From Mycobacterium aquaticum (lineage in GTDB: Bacteria > Actinomycetota > Actinomycetes > Mycobacteriales > Mycobacteriaceae), in NCBI RefSeq assembly GCF_002086485.1, contig NZ_MVHF01000003.1, positions 124,001-188,000 on the forward strand: DNA of 64,000 nt, given 5' to 3'. Below, piece by piece: positions 9,701-17,905 of this stretch (positions are counted from its first letter, which is position 1; each line of letters opens with the position of its first letter). A program made the position numbers and the translations under genes. Below the pieces are notes generated by a model. That model was given only the letters and a program-made list of their open reading frames with translations, did not search any database and was not told the DNA's origin.

Positions 9701-11213
9701 GACCAACCAGGGTCTGGAGTTGACTCCGCAAGATCTCTACGATCACCCGAACGTGGCGGCGCTGACTGCGGTGCTGTCCGCGCGCTACGCCGCAGGCGGG
9801 TTGGCCGCTGTGTCGGTCGACGATGCGCCCCAACCTGTTTCGCCGCTCGCGGCGCACTTCCTTGAGCAGGGTCTTCGCGAATCCGGGCGCTGGCGGGTGC
9901 CGCTGCTGGTGAGGCTGGATTCCACCGTCGGAATCGAGGATGTCCGGTCGGTGTTGGCGGCGGTGATCAACCACCACGACGCGTTGCGGACCGAGTTCAG
10001 CCAACGGGCCGGAGCGTGGGAACAGCAGATCCGGCCACCGTGCGACCAGCTCGACATCGCCCAGGTGTCGCTGCCCGGTACCGTGACGCCGGGTGGCGAT
10101 GACGAACGGCGCGCGGCGGTCGACATCCTGACCGGACAGGTAGCGCGGCAGGATCTTTCCAGTCCGGCACTGGTCGCGACCTACATCGTCGATGCCGTCG
10201 GAGCCGGGCGGTACCTCGCGATGTCGATCCATGAGCTCGCGGCCGACGGGGTGTCTCGGGAGATTCTGCTCACCGATCTGTTCACCGCGTTCACCCAGCG
10301 ACTGGCAGGCAACGACATCACGTTGCCTCCGGTCACCGCGACGTGGCGGGAATGGTCACAGCGCTACGCAGGGCTCGCCACCCATCCGGCAGTACTCGAC
10401 AGCAGGCAGTACTGGCTGGACGAAGCTGCCAAACCCACACTGCACCTGGCAGATCGAGCTTCCGCACAACCTCCCGGCGTGGACGACATGAAGTGTGTGC
10501 CGTCGCTGATCGCCGCCGAGCAGGCGGGCCTCATCGAACGGGCAAGGGGCAGATTCGAGTTCGCCGTCGAGGAACTCATGCTCGGCGCGCTGTCCCGGGC
10601 CGTCGCGCACTCGATCGCCGATGGAACGGTTGCCGTCGCACTTGCCGGAACCGGGCGTGCCGTGCTCAAGCCGGATGTCGATCCCCGGCGCACTGTCGGC
10701 GGCTTCACCACCGTCTACCCCGTGTCGCTGTCCTGCCACGGCGGGTCCACGGCGACGCAGGTGCTCGACGGCGTGCACGAAACCATGCGGGCGGTCCCAC
10801 ATCAGGGTGTCGGCCACGGGCTGTTGCGCTATCTGTACGGGCCGACGTCACGGACGTTCGGCGCGCTGGATTCCCCGGACATCCTGCTGTGCAACGAAGG
10901 TGTGATTCCTGATCTGCCCGCGGCAGCCGGGCCGGTGCAGATCGATCGCGAGACGGCGATGGGCGTACGGGACAAGACGCCCGGACTGGGATTCCCGATC
11001 GAGATGCGGTTCTACCGGTCATCGGCGGGAATGCACGTGGACTGGTGGTACGACGTTCGCCGGGTCGCACCGGAGACGGTGACGATGCTGGCCGACCGCT
11101 TCCCGATCGAGTTCGAGGAACTCCTGTCCGAAGCGCTGGCGACGGCGCCGACCCAGGACGAATTCGGCGGTGCCATGTCGGAACTCGGGTTGGTGGACCT
11201 GTCTGCCGAGTGA
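6771..11213 (+). CDS. ppsE: PpsE-like terminal polyketide synthase (KS-AT-ACP-condensation-like domain)
   Basis: A 1480-residue protein, close to the 1488 aa of M. tuberculosis PpsE and with the same unusual order. The KS has TACSSS (Cys191), EAHGTGT and KSNIGHLA. The AT has GHSIGE (Ser641) and HAFH, a malonyl-type signature. The ACP has GGDSL (Ser967), the carrier type used with condensation domains. A C-terminal region of about 450 residues is condensation-like, but its HHxxxDG site reads HELAADG (1154-1160), so the usual catalytic second His is Glu. There is no KR, DH or ER. In PDIM synthesis PpsE makes the last extension and hands the chain to PapA5. The GTG start at 6771 overlaps the upstream stop (GTGA). 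A drrABC exporter and a papA5-like gene follow. Confidence 0.9.
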   Translation: MTATVEQDSLSPNAIAVVGMALRFPGANSPSAFWQNLRAGEESIRTLTEAQLIDAGVSAVTLADPQYVRRAPIIDGIDEFDAEFFGFPPQVARMMDPQQRLFLQCAWHALEDAGCDPAAFDGSIGVFATSGASMYMLHNLLSHHDRSAFLGQGATFDLINMSLQNDKDYLATRVSHQFDLRGPSVTVQTACSSSMVAVHTACQSLLNGECDMVLAGGASIRIPHHVGYWHEPGSMVSGAGHCRPFDTAADGTVFGSGVAVVALKPLQAALEAGDRIHAVIRGSAINNDGAKKMTYAAPNGAAQADVIAEAQAVAGVDASSISYIEAHGTGTPLGDPIEMEALRAAFSLSDTPRPGPCVVGSVKSNIGHLAEASGIAGLIKTILCLKNRAIPATLHFTTANPALNLDRGPFTVSSECTPWEWDGVRRAGVSSFGVGGTNVHVVVEEAPAQPARPVQDGPQVLRLSARTPEALEDFRAALATELAADPALDLSDVAVTLGRRRLEKFRLAAVVHDRQDAAAVLGAPENDNVFVSEATDATPTGRAPAGERRVTLMFPGQGAQHADMARGLYESEPVFAEHFDRCAEGFQRELGIDLKAELFGSGQSDLERTDRAQPALFTVEYALARLLHAYGVQASAYVGHSIGEYVAGVLAGIFDLPTAIRVVATRARLMHGSARGAMVAVAMTPEAVAEHLAPGLDLAAVNDPGNCVVAGSPEDVMKFQNRLRQRGILARRVRTAHAFHSQLMDPVVPQFGEFLAGVQLHPPHTPVLSNVTGAWLTDAEATDPTLWASQIRATVRFSDELDHVLEDPCAVLVEVGPGGALTGSAMRHPKWAERHRAVRLMRHQVQNRGDRDTFLLALGQLWSAGVEVDWSPLTGHTPALVSLPGYPFVRQRHWVDPEITADGAAPARANGSVPNGHVAEPAGETKTGSAGTGQVDIESTLRRICAECLGVSSVGPNDDFFEIGGDSLIAIGVAMSATNQGLELTPQDLYDHPNVAALTAVLSARYAAGGLAAVSVDDAPQPVSPLAAHFLEQGLRESGRWRVPLLVRLDSTVGIEDVRSVLAAVINHHDALRTEFSQRAGAWEQQIRPPCDQLDIAQVSLPGTVTPGGDDERRAAVDILTGQVARQDLSSPALVATYIVDAVGAGRYLAMSIHELAADGVSREILLTDLFTAFTQRLAGNDITLPPVTATWREWSQRYAGLATHPAVLDSRQYWLDEAAKPTLHLADRASAQPPGVDDMKCVPSLIAAEQAGLIERARGRFEFAVEELMLGALSRAVAHSIADGTVAVALAGTGRAVLKPDVDPRRTVGGFTTVYPVSLSCHGGSTATQVLDGVHETMRAVPHQGVGHGLLRYLYGPTSRTFGALDSPDILLCNEGVIPDLPAAAGPVQIDRETAMGVRDKTPGLGFPIEMRFYRSSAGMHVDWWYDVRRVAPETVTMLADRFPIEFEELLSEALATAPTQDEFGGAMSELGLVDLSAE

Positions 11214-11261
11214 ATCAGCCGGTGAACCGGTATCAGCAACGGAGGATCTGATGAGGAGGTT

Positions 11262-12332
11262 GTGTTGACTGCTTCGGACAAGAGCGTCGTCGTCAACGAG
11301 ATCCACAAATCGTTCGGTGCGGTAAAGGCATTGCGCGGGGTCAGCTTCGACGTCGGGCGCGGAGAGGTGGTGGCGCTGCTCGGGCCGAACGGGGCCGGTA
11401 AGACGACGATGGTCGACATCCTCTCGACATTGACCCGGCCGGATCGCGGTGAGGCCAGCATCGCCGGATTCGACGTGACGAGAGATCCGGCGAGCGTGCG
11501 CCGATCGATCATGTTGACCGGACAGCAGGTGGCCCTCGATGACGTGCTGACCGGTCGCGAGAACCTCATGTTGTTCGGGCGATTACAGGGTCTGGGCAAG
11601 GCGGTGGCACGCTCCAGGGCCGAGGGCCTACTCGCCGAGTTCGACCTTGTCCACGCCGCGGATCGCCGGGTGGGCACGTATTCGGGTGGTATGCGCCGAC
11701 GCATCGACATCGCCTGCGGGCTGGTGGTCCGTCCCGAGGTGGTGTTTCTCGACGAGCCAACCACCGGACTGGACCCGCGGAGCAGGCAGACCATCTGGGA
11801 TCTGGTGTCGGGCTTCAAAAAGCTCGGTATCGCAACCCTTTTGACGACCCAGTACCTCGAAGAGGCCGACGCGCTGAGCGACCGGATCATCGTGATCGAC
11901 CACGGCACGGTGGTGGCCGAGGGGACTGCCGATCAGCTCAAGGAACGCACCGGCGGCAGCTACTGTGAGATCGTCCCGCGTGACCTCAAGGATCTGCCTG
12001 CGATCATCACGGCACTCGGACCACTCGTACCCGAGCACAACAGGACGGCGCTCGAGGAGTCCGCCGACCGCATCGCGGTGCCTGCCCCCGACGGCCCCAG
12101 CACCCTGGTGGAGGCGCTGTCGCTGCTCAACGCGGCGAACATCGAACTCACCGATATCGCACTGCGGCGTCCGTCGCTCGACGAGGTGTTCCTGGCCCTC
12201 ACCGACGATTCCGACGTGTCGCCGCCGGATGTCGCGGCTACCGACGAGGACGACGGGGACGGCGCGCTGGCCGGCGCCGGCGTCGGTAAGCACCGGCTCA
12301 ACGGTAGCGAGCCGCAGCTGGAGAGGATGTGA
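11262..12332 (+). CDS. drrA: DrrA-like ABC transporter ATP-binding protein
   Basis: A 356-residue nucleotide-binding subunit with Walker A GPNGAGKTT (Lys47), signature YSGGMRRR and Walker B VVFLDEPTTGLD (about Asp164), followed by the LDEVFLALT C-terminal motif of the DrrA/CcmA class. It powers DrrB-DrrC, which in PDIM-producing mycobacteria help move phthiocerol lipids to the cell surface. GTG 11262 sits only two bases from the AGGAGG at 11254-11259, so TTG 11265 is a better-spaced start. The gene lies 48 bp after the PpsE-like gene and 4 bp before drrB. The acidic C-terminal tail (ATDEDDGDG) is slightly longer than in M. tuberculosis DrrA (331 aa). Confidence 0.9.
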   Translation: MLTASDKSVVVNEIHKSFGAVKALRGVSFDVGRGEVVALLGPNGAGKTTMVDILSTLTRPDRGEASIAGFDVTRDPASVRRSIMLTGQQVALDDVLTGRENLMLFGRLQGLGKAVARSRAEGLLAEFDLVHAADRRVGTYSGGMRRRIDIACGLVVRPEVVFLDEPTTGLDPRSRQTIWDLVSGFKKLGIATLLTTQYLEEADALSDRIIVIDHGTVVAEGTADQLKERTGGSYCEIVPRDLKDLPAIITALGPLVPEHNRTALEESADRIAVPAPDGPSTLVEALSLLNAANIELTDIALRRPSLDEVFLALTDDSDVSPPDVAATDEDDGDGALAGAGVGKHRLNGSEPQLERM

Positions 12333-12336
12333 TGCC

Positions 12337-13146
12337 ATGACGGCCGCGCTGAGCGCGCCGCGACCGCGCCCGTCGACGCTCGGGCAGTGGTGGGTCCTCA
12401 CCGTCCGGCTGGTCGCGCCCTCACTGCGTAACGGTGAGGTGGCCACTGGTGTCGTGGCCGTCGTGGTGTTCGCGGCGGGGTGGTACATCCCGCTGAATCA
12501 CATGATGGGTGCCAGGTCGGGGATGAGCAGCTACGCGCAGTTTCTGATGCCGCTCATTGCGTTGCAGGGCATTTCGTTCGCCGCGATCACCGGGGCATTG
12601 CGGGCGGCGACGGATTCGGTCAAGGGCATCAACCGCCGGTTCGATTCCATGCCGATCCCGGCTCTGACACCGTTGGTGGCGCGCATGTCGGCGGGCGCCT
12701 ACCGGTGCACCATCGGTATCGCCGCAGCGCTGGCCACCGGATACGTCATCGGGTTTCGGTTCTACCGTGGTGTCGGCTACGCCGTGTTGTTCTGCGTGCT
12801 GTTGTTGGCGATCGGCATGGTGCTGTCCTACCTCGCGGATCTGCTCGGCAGCTCATCGAAGAACCCGGAGGCCACCACACAGTGGCTGATGCTGCCGCAG
12901 TTGATCTTCGGGCTGCTGTCCGTCGGCATCCAACCCGTCGAGCATTTCCCGCACTGGATCCAACCGGTGGTCCGCAATCAACCCATCTCCCAGTTCATCT
13001 ATGCGATGCGGGATCTGGCAGGCGATTCGACGCCCGCGACGGGTCCGGTCAGCTGGTCGGTGGTGGGTCCGTCGGTCGCGTGGCTGGCCGGCGTCACGGT
13101 CGTGATGATCCCGCTGTCGCTGGCTCTCGTGTTGAGGCGGCGATGA
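12337..13146 (+). CDS. drrB: DrrB-like ABC-2 transporter permease
   Basis: A 269-residue membrane protein with about six hydrophobic segments, starting near GVVAVVVFAAGWYIP and ending with VVMIPLSLALVLRR. The pattern FGLLSVGIQPVEHFPHWIQPVVRNQPIS is typical of DrrB/DrrC ABC-2 permeases. It is expected to pair with DrrA and DrrC to export the finished lipid. ATG 12337 follows the drrA stop by four bases, with GAGAGG upstream, and the gene overlaps drrC by four bases (ATGA), so the three subunits should be made together. Confidence 0.88.
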   Translation: MTAALSAPRPRPSTLGQWWVLTVRLVAPSLRNGEVATGVVAVVVFAAGWYIPLNHMMGARSGMSSYAQFLMPLIALQGISFAAITGALRAATDSVKGINRRFDSMPIPALTPLVARMSAGAYRCTIGIAAALATGYVIGFRFYRGVGYAVLFCVLLLAIGMVLSYLADLLGSSSKNPEATTQWLMLPQLIFGLLSVGIQPVEHFPHWIQPVVRNQPISQFIYAMRDLAGDSTPATGPVSWSVVGPSVAWLAGVTVVMIPLSLALVLRRR

Positions 13147-14006
13147 TGTCGGTCACCGATCACGCGGTACCCCGCGACTCGGCCGTGCTCAGCGAGGCTG
13201 CGTTCCCGATTCCGGATCGCCGGTTCGGCGAGAACTCCGTGCGCGTGCTGCCCGCTCACATCTGGGCGCAGACCAAGCGGCTGCTGATCCGCCTGGTCCG
13301 CGATCCGATGACATTCGTGTTCGGCCTTGCGCTGCCGATCTTCTTCCTCGTGGTGATGAACATCGTGCTGGGGGACGCGATTTCGACGGTCACCGGACAC
13401 AGCGCACTGTATGGCAGCGTTCCGCTGGTGACACTGATCGGCGCGATGAACGGCGCTTCGGTCGGTGTGGTCGGGTTCATCGCCGAACGCAACGACGGTC
13501 TGCTTGCCCGGTTGTGGGTCCTGCCCGTGCATCGCGCATCGGGGCTCGTCGCGCGGCTGGTTTCCGAGGCCATCCGGGTCGCCGTGAATTCTGTTGCGCT
13601 GCTGGCGGTCGGCCTGGCGTTGGGGCTGCGACTGGAGCGGGGCGTGCTGGCCGGGGTCGTCTGGTTGTGCGTCCCGGTGCTGTTCGGGATGGCGTTCGCC
13701 ATGTTGGCGCTCACCATCGCGGTGTACTGGCCCAGTGCAACGCTGGTCGAGGCGATCACCCTGGTTTCAGCGCTGCTGTTGTTCTTCTGCACCGGTTTTG
13801 TGCCACTGGACCAGTATCCGAACTGGATTCAGCCGGTTGTCGAACACCAGCCGCTGTCCTATGCGACCGAGGTGATGCGCAGTCTGACCCTCGGCGGCGG
13901 CTTGTTCACACCGTCGGTCGGTGTCCTGCTCTGGTCCGGCGGCATCATCGTCGCCTGTGTGGTTCCGATGGTGGTCGGTTACCGCCGGGTGAGTATGCGC
14001 GGGTGA
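13143..14006 (+). CDS. drrC: DrrC-like ABC-2 transporter permease
   Basis: A 287-residue permease with six predicted membrane segments and the DrrC-type motif [34 protein letters not shown]. The long soluble N-terminus (about 55 residues) precedes [24 protein letters not shown]. It is the partner of DrrA and DrrB. The start overlaps the drrB stop (ATGA); a second Met codon follows at once. The stop at 14004-14006 overlaps a 14-codon ORF that bridges to papA5. Confidence 0.88.
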   Translation: MMSVTDHAVPRDSAVLSEAAFPIPDRRFGENSVRVLPAHIWAQTKRLLIRLVRDPMTFVFGLALPIFFLVVMNIVLGDAISTVTGHSALYGSVPLVTLIGAMNGASVGVVGFIAERNDGLLARLWVLPVHRASGLVARLVSEAIRVAVNSVALLAVGLALGLRLERGVLAGVVWLCVPVLFGMAFAMLALTIAVYWPSATLVEAITLVSALLLFFCTGFVPLDQYPNWIQPVVEHQPLSYATEVMRSLTLGGGLFTPSVGVLLWSGGIIVACVVPMVVGYRRVSMRG

Positions 14007-14047
14007 GCACCATGACGACGAGACCGCGCAACGACGAGGAGGCCTGA
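14003..14047 (+). CDS. Possible 14-codon bridging ORF between drrC and papA5
   Basis: GTG 14003 overlaps the drrC stop by four bases (GTGA), and the stop TGA at 14045-14047 shares its last base with the papA5 ATG. The peptide would be [14 protein letters not shown]. The RBS of papA5 (GAGGAGG, about 14036-14042) lies inside it. It may only serve to keep ribosomes moving from drrC to papA5; no function for the peptide is claimed, and it could be chance. Confidence 0.35.
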   Translation: MSTMTTRPRNDEEA

Positions 14048-15291
14048 TGACTTTTCCCACGGCTGTCATCCGCAGGCTCGCACCGAGCGAGGACTTCTTC
14101 GCTGAGACACAGACATTCACATCGGTGACCCTGCAGCTGGCGGGACCTCTCGACGCGGATGCGATGTCGATGGCGTTCGACTGCCTTCTGGAGACATATC
14201 CCGTATATGCCGGCCACCTCGAGCAAGCCGCGGACGGTCGCTTTCAGATCGTCGGCGACGATCTTCTGCATCCGGGGATGTGGCTGGCGGGAGACGACGA
14301 GGCGGACGCGCAGATGCCGCTCGATCAGGGTGCTGCGCTGATCAACCTGGTTGTGCGACCCGTCGCGGACGGCGGTGAACTCACTTTGTATGTCCACCAC
14401 AGCCTGGCCGACGGCAATCACATCGCCGGGCTGCTGTTCGACCTGTTCACCCGCTACACATCGGTGGTGACCACGGGGGATGCTGGGCCGGTCAGTCCGC
14501 AGCCGGCACCGGAACCGATCGAGGCGATCCTCGAACAGCGTGGCGTCGTGAAGCTCTCGAGGTCGGGCCTCGATCGGTTCATACCCGCCATGTTCGCCCA
14601 CGAGTTGCCGCCCCGGCGGTCGACCAACACCACCAAATTCTCGCGGCCTATCGCAGTGCCGACCGCACGAGGCCGCCTGTCCAAAGCCGAGACGGCCGCA
14701 TTGATCAAATACGGCCGCCGGCATCGGTTGTTCGTCAACAATCTTGTCTCGGCGGCGATCCTGTTGGCCGAGTGGCGGGTTCGCGAGACACCGCACATTC
14801 CCATACCGTACGTGTACAACGTCAACCTGCGTCCGCTGCTCGAGCCACCGGTGTCACCGACAAGCTGCACCTTGGCGCTGGGTGTCGCCACGTACCTCGC
14901 GCAGATCACCCCTGCCACCACACTTGTCGAGCTCGCGGCAGAGATCGCGTCGACGCTGCAGGCCGATCTCGGCGACGGCGTGGTGCAGCAGTCGCTACTT
15001 CACTTCAACCTGCAGTACGAGGGGACTCTGCCCGGGTTGGCGGATGTGGTGTTGTCCACCAACATCGGCAATGTCGCGGCGATGCCGACACCGCCAGGTC
15101 TGGAGGTGGTCGGTTTTTCGTCGCAATTCCACCGCGCTTCGTCGGCTGTCATCGACGTGTACGGGTTCGGAGTTGTCGCCGGTGAACTGGTCCTCGAACA
15201 CCACGTCGACGCGGCGGCGCCGGAACGATCGCTGGATCTGATTCTCAATATGCTGCGCGCCGCGTCGGTCGAGGCGTCTGCGCTGTCCTGA
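14047..15291 (+). CDS. papA5: PapA5-like polyketide-associated acyltransferase
   Basis: A 414-residue acyltransferase of the condensation-domain superfamily, near the 422 aa of PapA5. The active-site motif HHSLADG is at residues 117-123, and the second structural motif reads [12 protein letters not shown]. In PDIM synthesis PapA5 esterifies the phthiocerol diol with methyl-branched acids delivered by Mas; here it likely acylates the hydroxyls left by the PKS line. No mas or fadD gene is visible, so the acyl donor is unknown or encoded upstream. ATG 14047 has a strong GAGGAGG RBS. It is the penultimate gene of the operon. Confidence 0.87.
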   Translation: MTFPTAVIRRLAPSEDFFAETQTFTSVTLQLAGPLDADAMSMAFDCLLETYPVYAGHLEQAADGRFQIVGDDLLHPGMWLAGDDEADAQMPLDQGAALINLVVRPVADGGELTLYVHHSLADGNHIAGLLFDLFTRYTSVVTTGDAGPVSPQPAPEPIEAILEQRGVVKLSRSGLDRFIPAMFAHELPPRRSTNTTKFSRPIAVPTARGRLSKAETAALIKYGRRHRLFVNNLVSAAILLAEWRVRETPHIPIPYVYNVNLRPLLEPPVSPTSCTLALGVATYLAQITPATTLVELAAEIASTLQADLGDGVVQQSLLHFNLQYEGTLPGLADVVLSTNIGNVAAMPTPPGLEVVGFSSQFHRASSAVIDVYGFGVVAGELVLEHHVDAAAPERSLDLILNMLRAASVEASALS

Positions 15292-15329
15292 CCATCGTTC
15301 TCCAGTTCATCAGCGAAGGGTTGGTTCCA

Positions 15330-16160
15330 ATGGCTACCAAGATGCACGTCGACTTGAGCGGGCCGCCGCAGACCATGCTCGACATGGTCTATGCGAAGGC
15401 GCTGGACGCGGATTCCGCCCGGCCGGTGTTGGGTGATCGCTTCGCGAAACAGCTGATGACCCAGCTCGATTACGACTGGAGCCGCAGTCCCGTCCCGCGT
15501 CAACGCCGCAGGCAGGTGACCTCGATCGCCGTCCGCGCCGCCCAGTTCGACATCTGGGTCCAGCAGTTTCTCGCGGTGACCGAGAACCCTGTCGTGCTGC
15601 ACGTGGGGTGCGGACTGGACAGCCGGGCATTCCGGGTTGACCCCGGGCCTGAGGTCGAGTGGTACGACATCGACTTTCCGGACGTGATCGCCCTGCGCGA
15701 CCGTCTGTACCCGACCCGTCAGAATTACCACCTGGTGTCGTCGTCGGCCACCGATCCCAACTGGCTCAACAGCATTCCCAAAGATCGACCTGCATTGTTG
15801 ATCGCCGAAGGCGTCAGCATGTATCTCACCGAACACGATGGCATCGACCTGCTGCGCCGTGTGGTCAGTCGGTTCCCTTCAGGGGAACTGCAACTCGACT
15901 TCTGGAGCCGATTCGGTAGACGCGCCCAGGCCAAGAACAACAAGGTGGTGCGATGGTCGGGATCCGATCTGGGCTGGGCGGTCAATGCCCCGGATGAGAT
16001 CATCAGCCAGATTCCGCGGGTCCGGTCATTGTGTGCGATCTCGGTGTTCGAGGCGAGCACCGTCCAGCTGCTGCCGAAGGGATACCGGCGATTCGCTGCC
16101 GCCGCGGCACGCACCCCAGGGTTGCGCGACATCGTCAAGTTCCACCGGTACGCGTTCTGA
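15330..16160 (+). CDS. TcmP/LCMT-family SAM-dependent O-methyltransferase
   Basis: A 276-residue methyltransferase of the leucine carboxyl methyltransferase/TcmP class. The SAM-binding motif VLHVGCGLDSRAFRV lies at about residues 89-103, followed by EWYDIDFPDVIALR and a RPALLIAEGVSMYL motif. Family members methylate hydroxyl or carboxyl groups of polyketides and related substrates. Its position 38 bp after papA5 on the same strand suggests that it modifies the polyketide product, for example adding the methoxy group that Rv2952 adds in phthiocerol; Rv2952 is from another family. ATG 15330 has GAAGGG nine bases upstream; the in-frame TTG 15321 is less likely. Confidence 0.82.
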   Translation: MATKMHVDLSGPPQTMLDMVYAKALDADSARPVLGDRFAKQLMTQLDYDWSRSPVPRQRRRQVTSIAVRAAQFDIWVQQFLAVTENPVVLHVGCGLDSRAFRVDPGPEVEWYDIDFPDVIALRDRLYPTRQNYHLVSSSATDPNWLNSIPKDRPALLIAEGVSMYLTEHDGIDLLRRVVSRFPSGELQLDFWSRFGRRAQAKNNKVVRWSGSDLGWAVNAPDEIISQIPRVRSLCAISVFEASTVQLLPKGYRRFAAAAARTPGLRDIVKFHRYAF

Positions 16161-16170
16161 CCCTCGCCCG

Positions 16171-17655
16171 TCAGCTGAAGTGGTAATCGCTCAGCGGAAA
16201 CCTCATCGACTCACGAATCGCGTTGCGTCGCGACGTCGGCCGGGTGATCGTGGCATTACCACGGAAGTAGTAGGACCGCGACGACGCGCAGTTGCCCCGG
16301 AAGAACACCATGTCGCCGAGGCGACGAGAGATCCGCCGGTGGAACTCCGCGCCGGCGCTCTCGGTGACCTCGAACGTGTCAGAGCCACGACGGAGCAACT
16401 CACCGAAAAGCCGGGACATATGCCGCATCTGGTACTCGGTCATGGTGAAGAACGATGCACCGGTGAAGGCGTACGGGCTGGCCATGTTCAGGTAGTTGGG
16501 GAAGCCGGGGACCGAGAGGCCCTCGTAGGTCTGAAAATTGTTTTCCCGCCACCATTTCCCCAGATTGGTACCGGCGCGGCCGATGACCTCGATCGCGGGG
16601 AAATTGGCGTCCCACAGATCGAACCCGGTGGCCAGCACCAGAGTGTCGGTGATGGTCTTGCGTCCCTCGCCGTTGACGATCCCGTCCGGCTCGATCTGCG
16701 CGATGCCGGTGGTCTCCAGATGGACGTGGGGCAGTGCGAACGTCCGATAGTAGTGGTTGGAGAACGTGGTGCGCTTGCACCCGAAATCGTAGTCGGGAGT
16801 CAGTTTCCGCCGCGTCGACCGATCCCGCACCGACGTGAACATGTGCAGCTTGGACACCCGGGCGGCGGCCCGATTCAGCGGTTTGGACCAGTTGTAATGC
16901 ACCACCGCCGTGAAGATTCCCGCCTCGGCGATGGCGTCGGTGACCACTCTGAGCAGCCGCTGCGACAGGGGGAACCGCGCGAACAGTCGCTGCACGACCG
17001 CCGGGATCGCAAAGTCGACGCGCGGCACCACCCAGATCGGTGTCCGTTGGTAGACAGTCAGTTCCGCCGCGCGCTCGGCGAGTTCGGGGATCAGTTGCAC
17101 TGCAGTCACACCTGTGCCGATGATCGCGACGTGGCGGCCGTCGAGTGAATAGCCGCCATCCCACTTGGCGCTGTGCATGATCCGACCTTCGAAGCCCGCG
17201 ATTCCCGGGATGTCCGGGATCCGCGGCTGCGACAGGTAGCCGGTGGCGGTGATCAGGAATTGCGCGGTCAGTGTGTCGCCACCGGAGAGACCCACCTGCC
17301 AGCGCTGCGAATCCTCGTCCCACCGAGCACTTTCGACGGTCGTGCCGAAGCGCATGTAGCGGCGCAGATCGTATTTCTCGGCGACATGATCGGCATAGCT
17401 CTTCAACTCGTCGCCGGGGGCATGCAGTCTCGACCAGTACGGATTGGGTTCGAACCAATAGGAATACGTGGTGGTGGGGATGTCGACGGTCAGCCGGGGA
17501 TAGCGGTTGACATGCCAAGTCCCACCCAGGTCGTCTTCGCGATCGAGGATGGCCAAGTCGTCGAATCCAAGCCGATTGAGCTGGATCGCCGCGCCCATAC
17601 CGGCGAAGCCGGCGCCCACGATGACGGCGTCGAATCCTTGTGCGGTCACACACAT
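16171..17655 (-). CDS. Flavin-containing Baeyer-Villiger-type monooxygenase
   Basis: A 494-residue class B flavoprotein monooxygenase. It has an N-terminal FAD motif VGAGFAGMG (13-21), the GGTWHVNRYP stretch, and the Baeyer-Villiger fingerprint FxGxxxHxxxW[PD] at residues 155-166 (F, G, H, W, D all present). A second Rossmann motif GTGVTAVQL would bind NADPH. Relatives include EthA and steroid or ketone monooxygenases that insert oxygen next to a ketone. It is convergent with the methyltransferase (10 bp gap) and divergent from the PE-PPE hydrolase gene. A role in modifying the keto-polyketide is possible but only inferred from position. Confidence 0.85.
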   Translation of the reverse strand: MCVTAQGFDAVIVGAGFAGMGAAIQLNRLGFDDLAILDREDDLGGTWHVNRYPRLTVDIPTTTYSYWFEPNPYWSRLHAPGDELKSYADHVAEKYDLRRYMRFGTTVESARWDEDSQRWQVGLSGGDTLTAQFLITATGYLSQPRIPDIPGIAGFEGRIMHSAKWDGGYSLDGRHVAIIGTGVTAVQLIPELAERAAELTVYQRTPIWVVPRVDFAIPAVVQRLFARFPLSQRLLRVVTDAIAEAGIFTAVVHYNWSKPLNRAAARVSKLHMFTSVRDRSTRRKLTPDYDFGCKRTTFSNHYYRTFALPHVHLETTGIAQIEPDGIVNGEGRKTITDTLVLATGFDLWDANFPAIEVIGRAGTNLGKWWRENNFQTYEGLSVPGFPNYLNMASPYAFTGASFFTMTEYQMRHMSRLFGELLRRGSDTFEVTESAGAEFHRRISRRLGDMVFFRGNCASSRSYYFRGNATITRPTSRRNAIRESMRFPLSDYHFS

Positions 17656-17905
17656 ACGGTACCCGTGCAGCGCGGAGATATCGGCCTGAAATAAGACCGA
17701 GATCTGCGTCCGAGACCACGAATGTCGGACTTAGTTGCGAGTACAAACAATTCCTCGCATATTCCCGGTATTTCGGCATCAGCCAACGAAATTCACAGCA
17801 TCAATTTGCCAGACACCGCACATTTCGCGGCGCACGTGGTAGATGATGCAGGGGTATCGCAGTCGGGGCGAGCCAAACTGCACACCACAATCAAGCGGGT
17901 TCATC

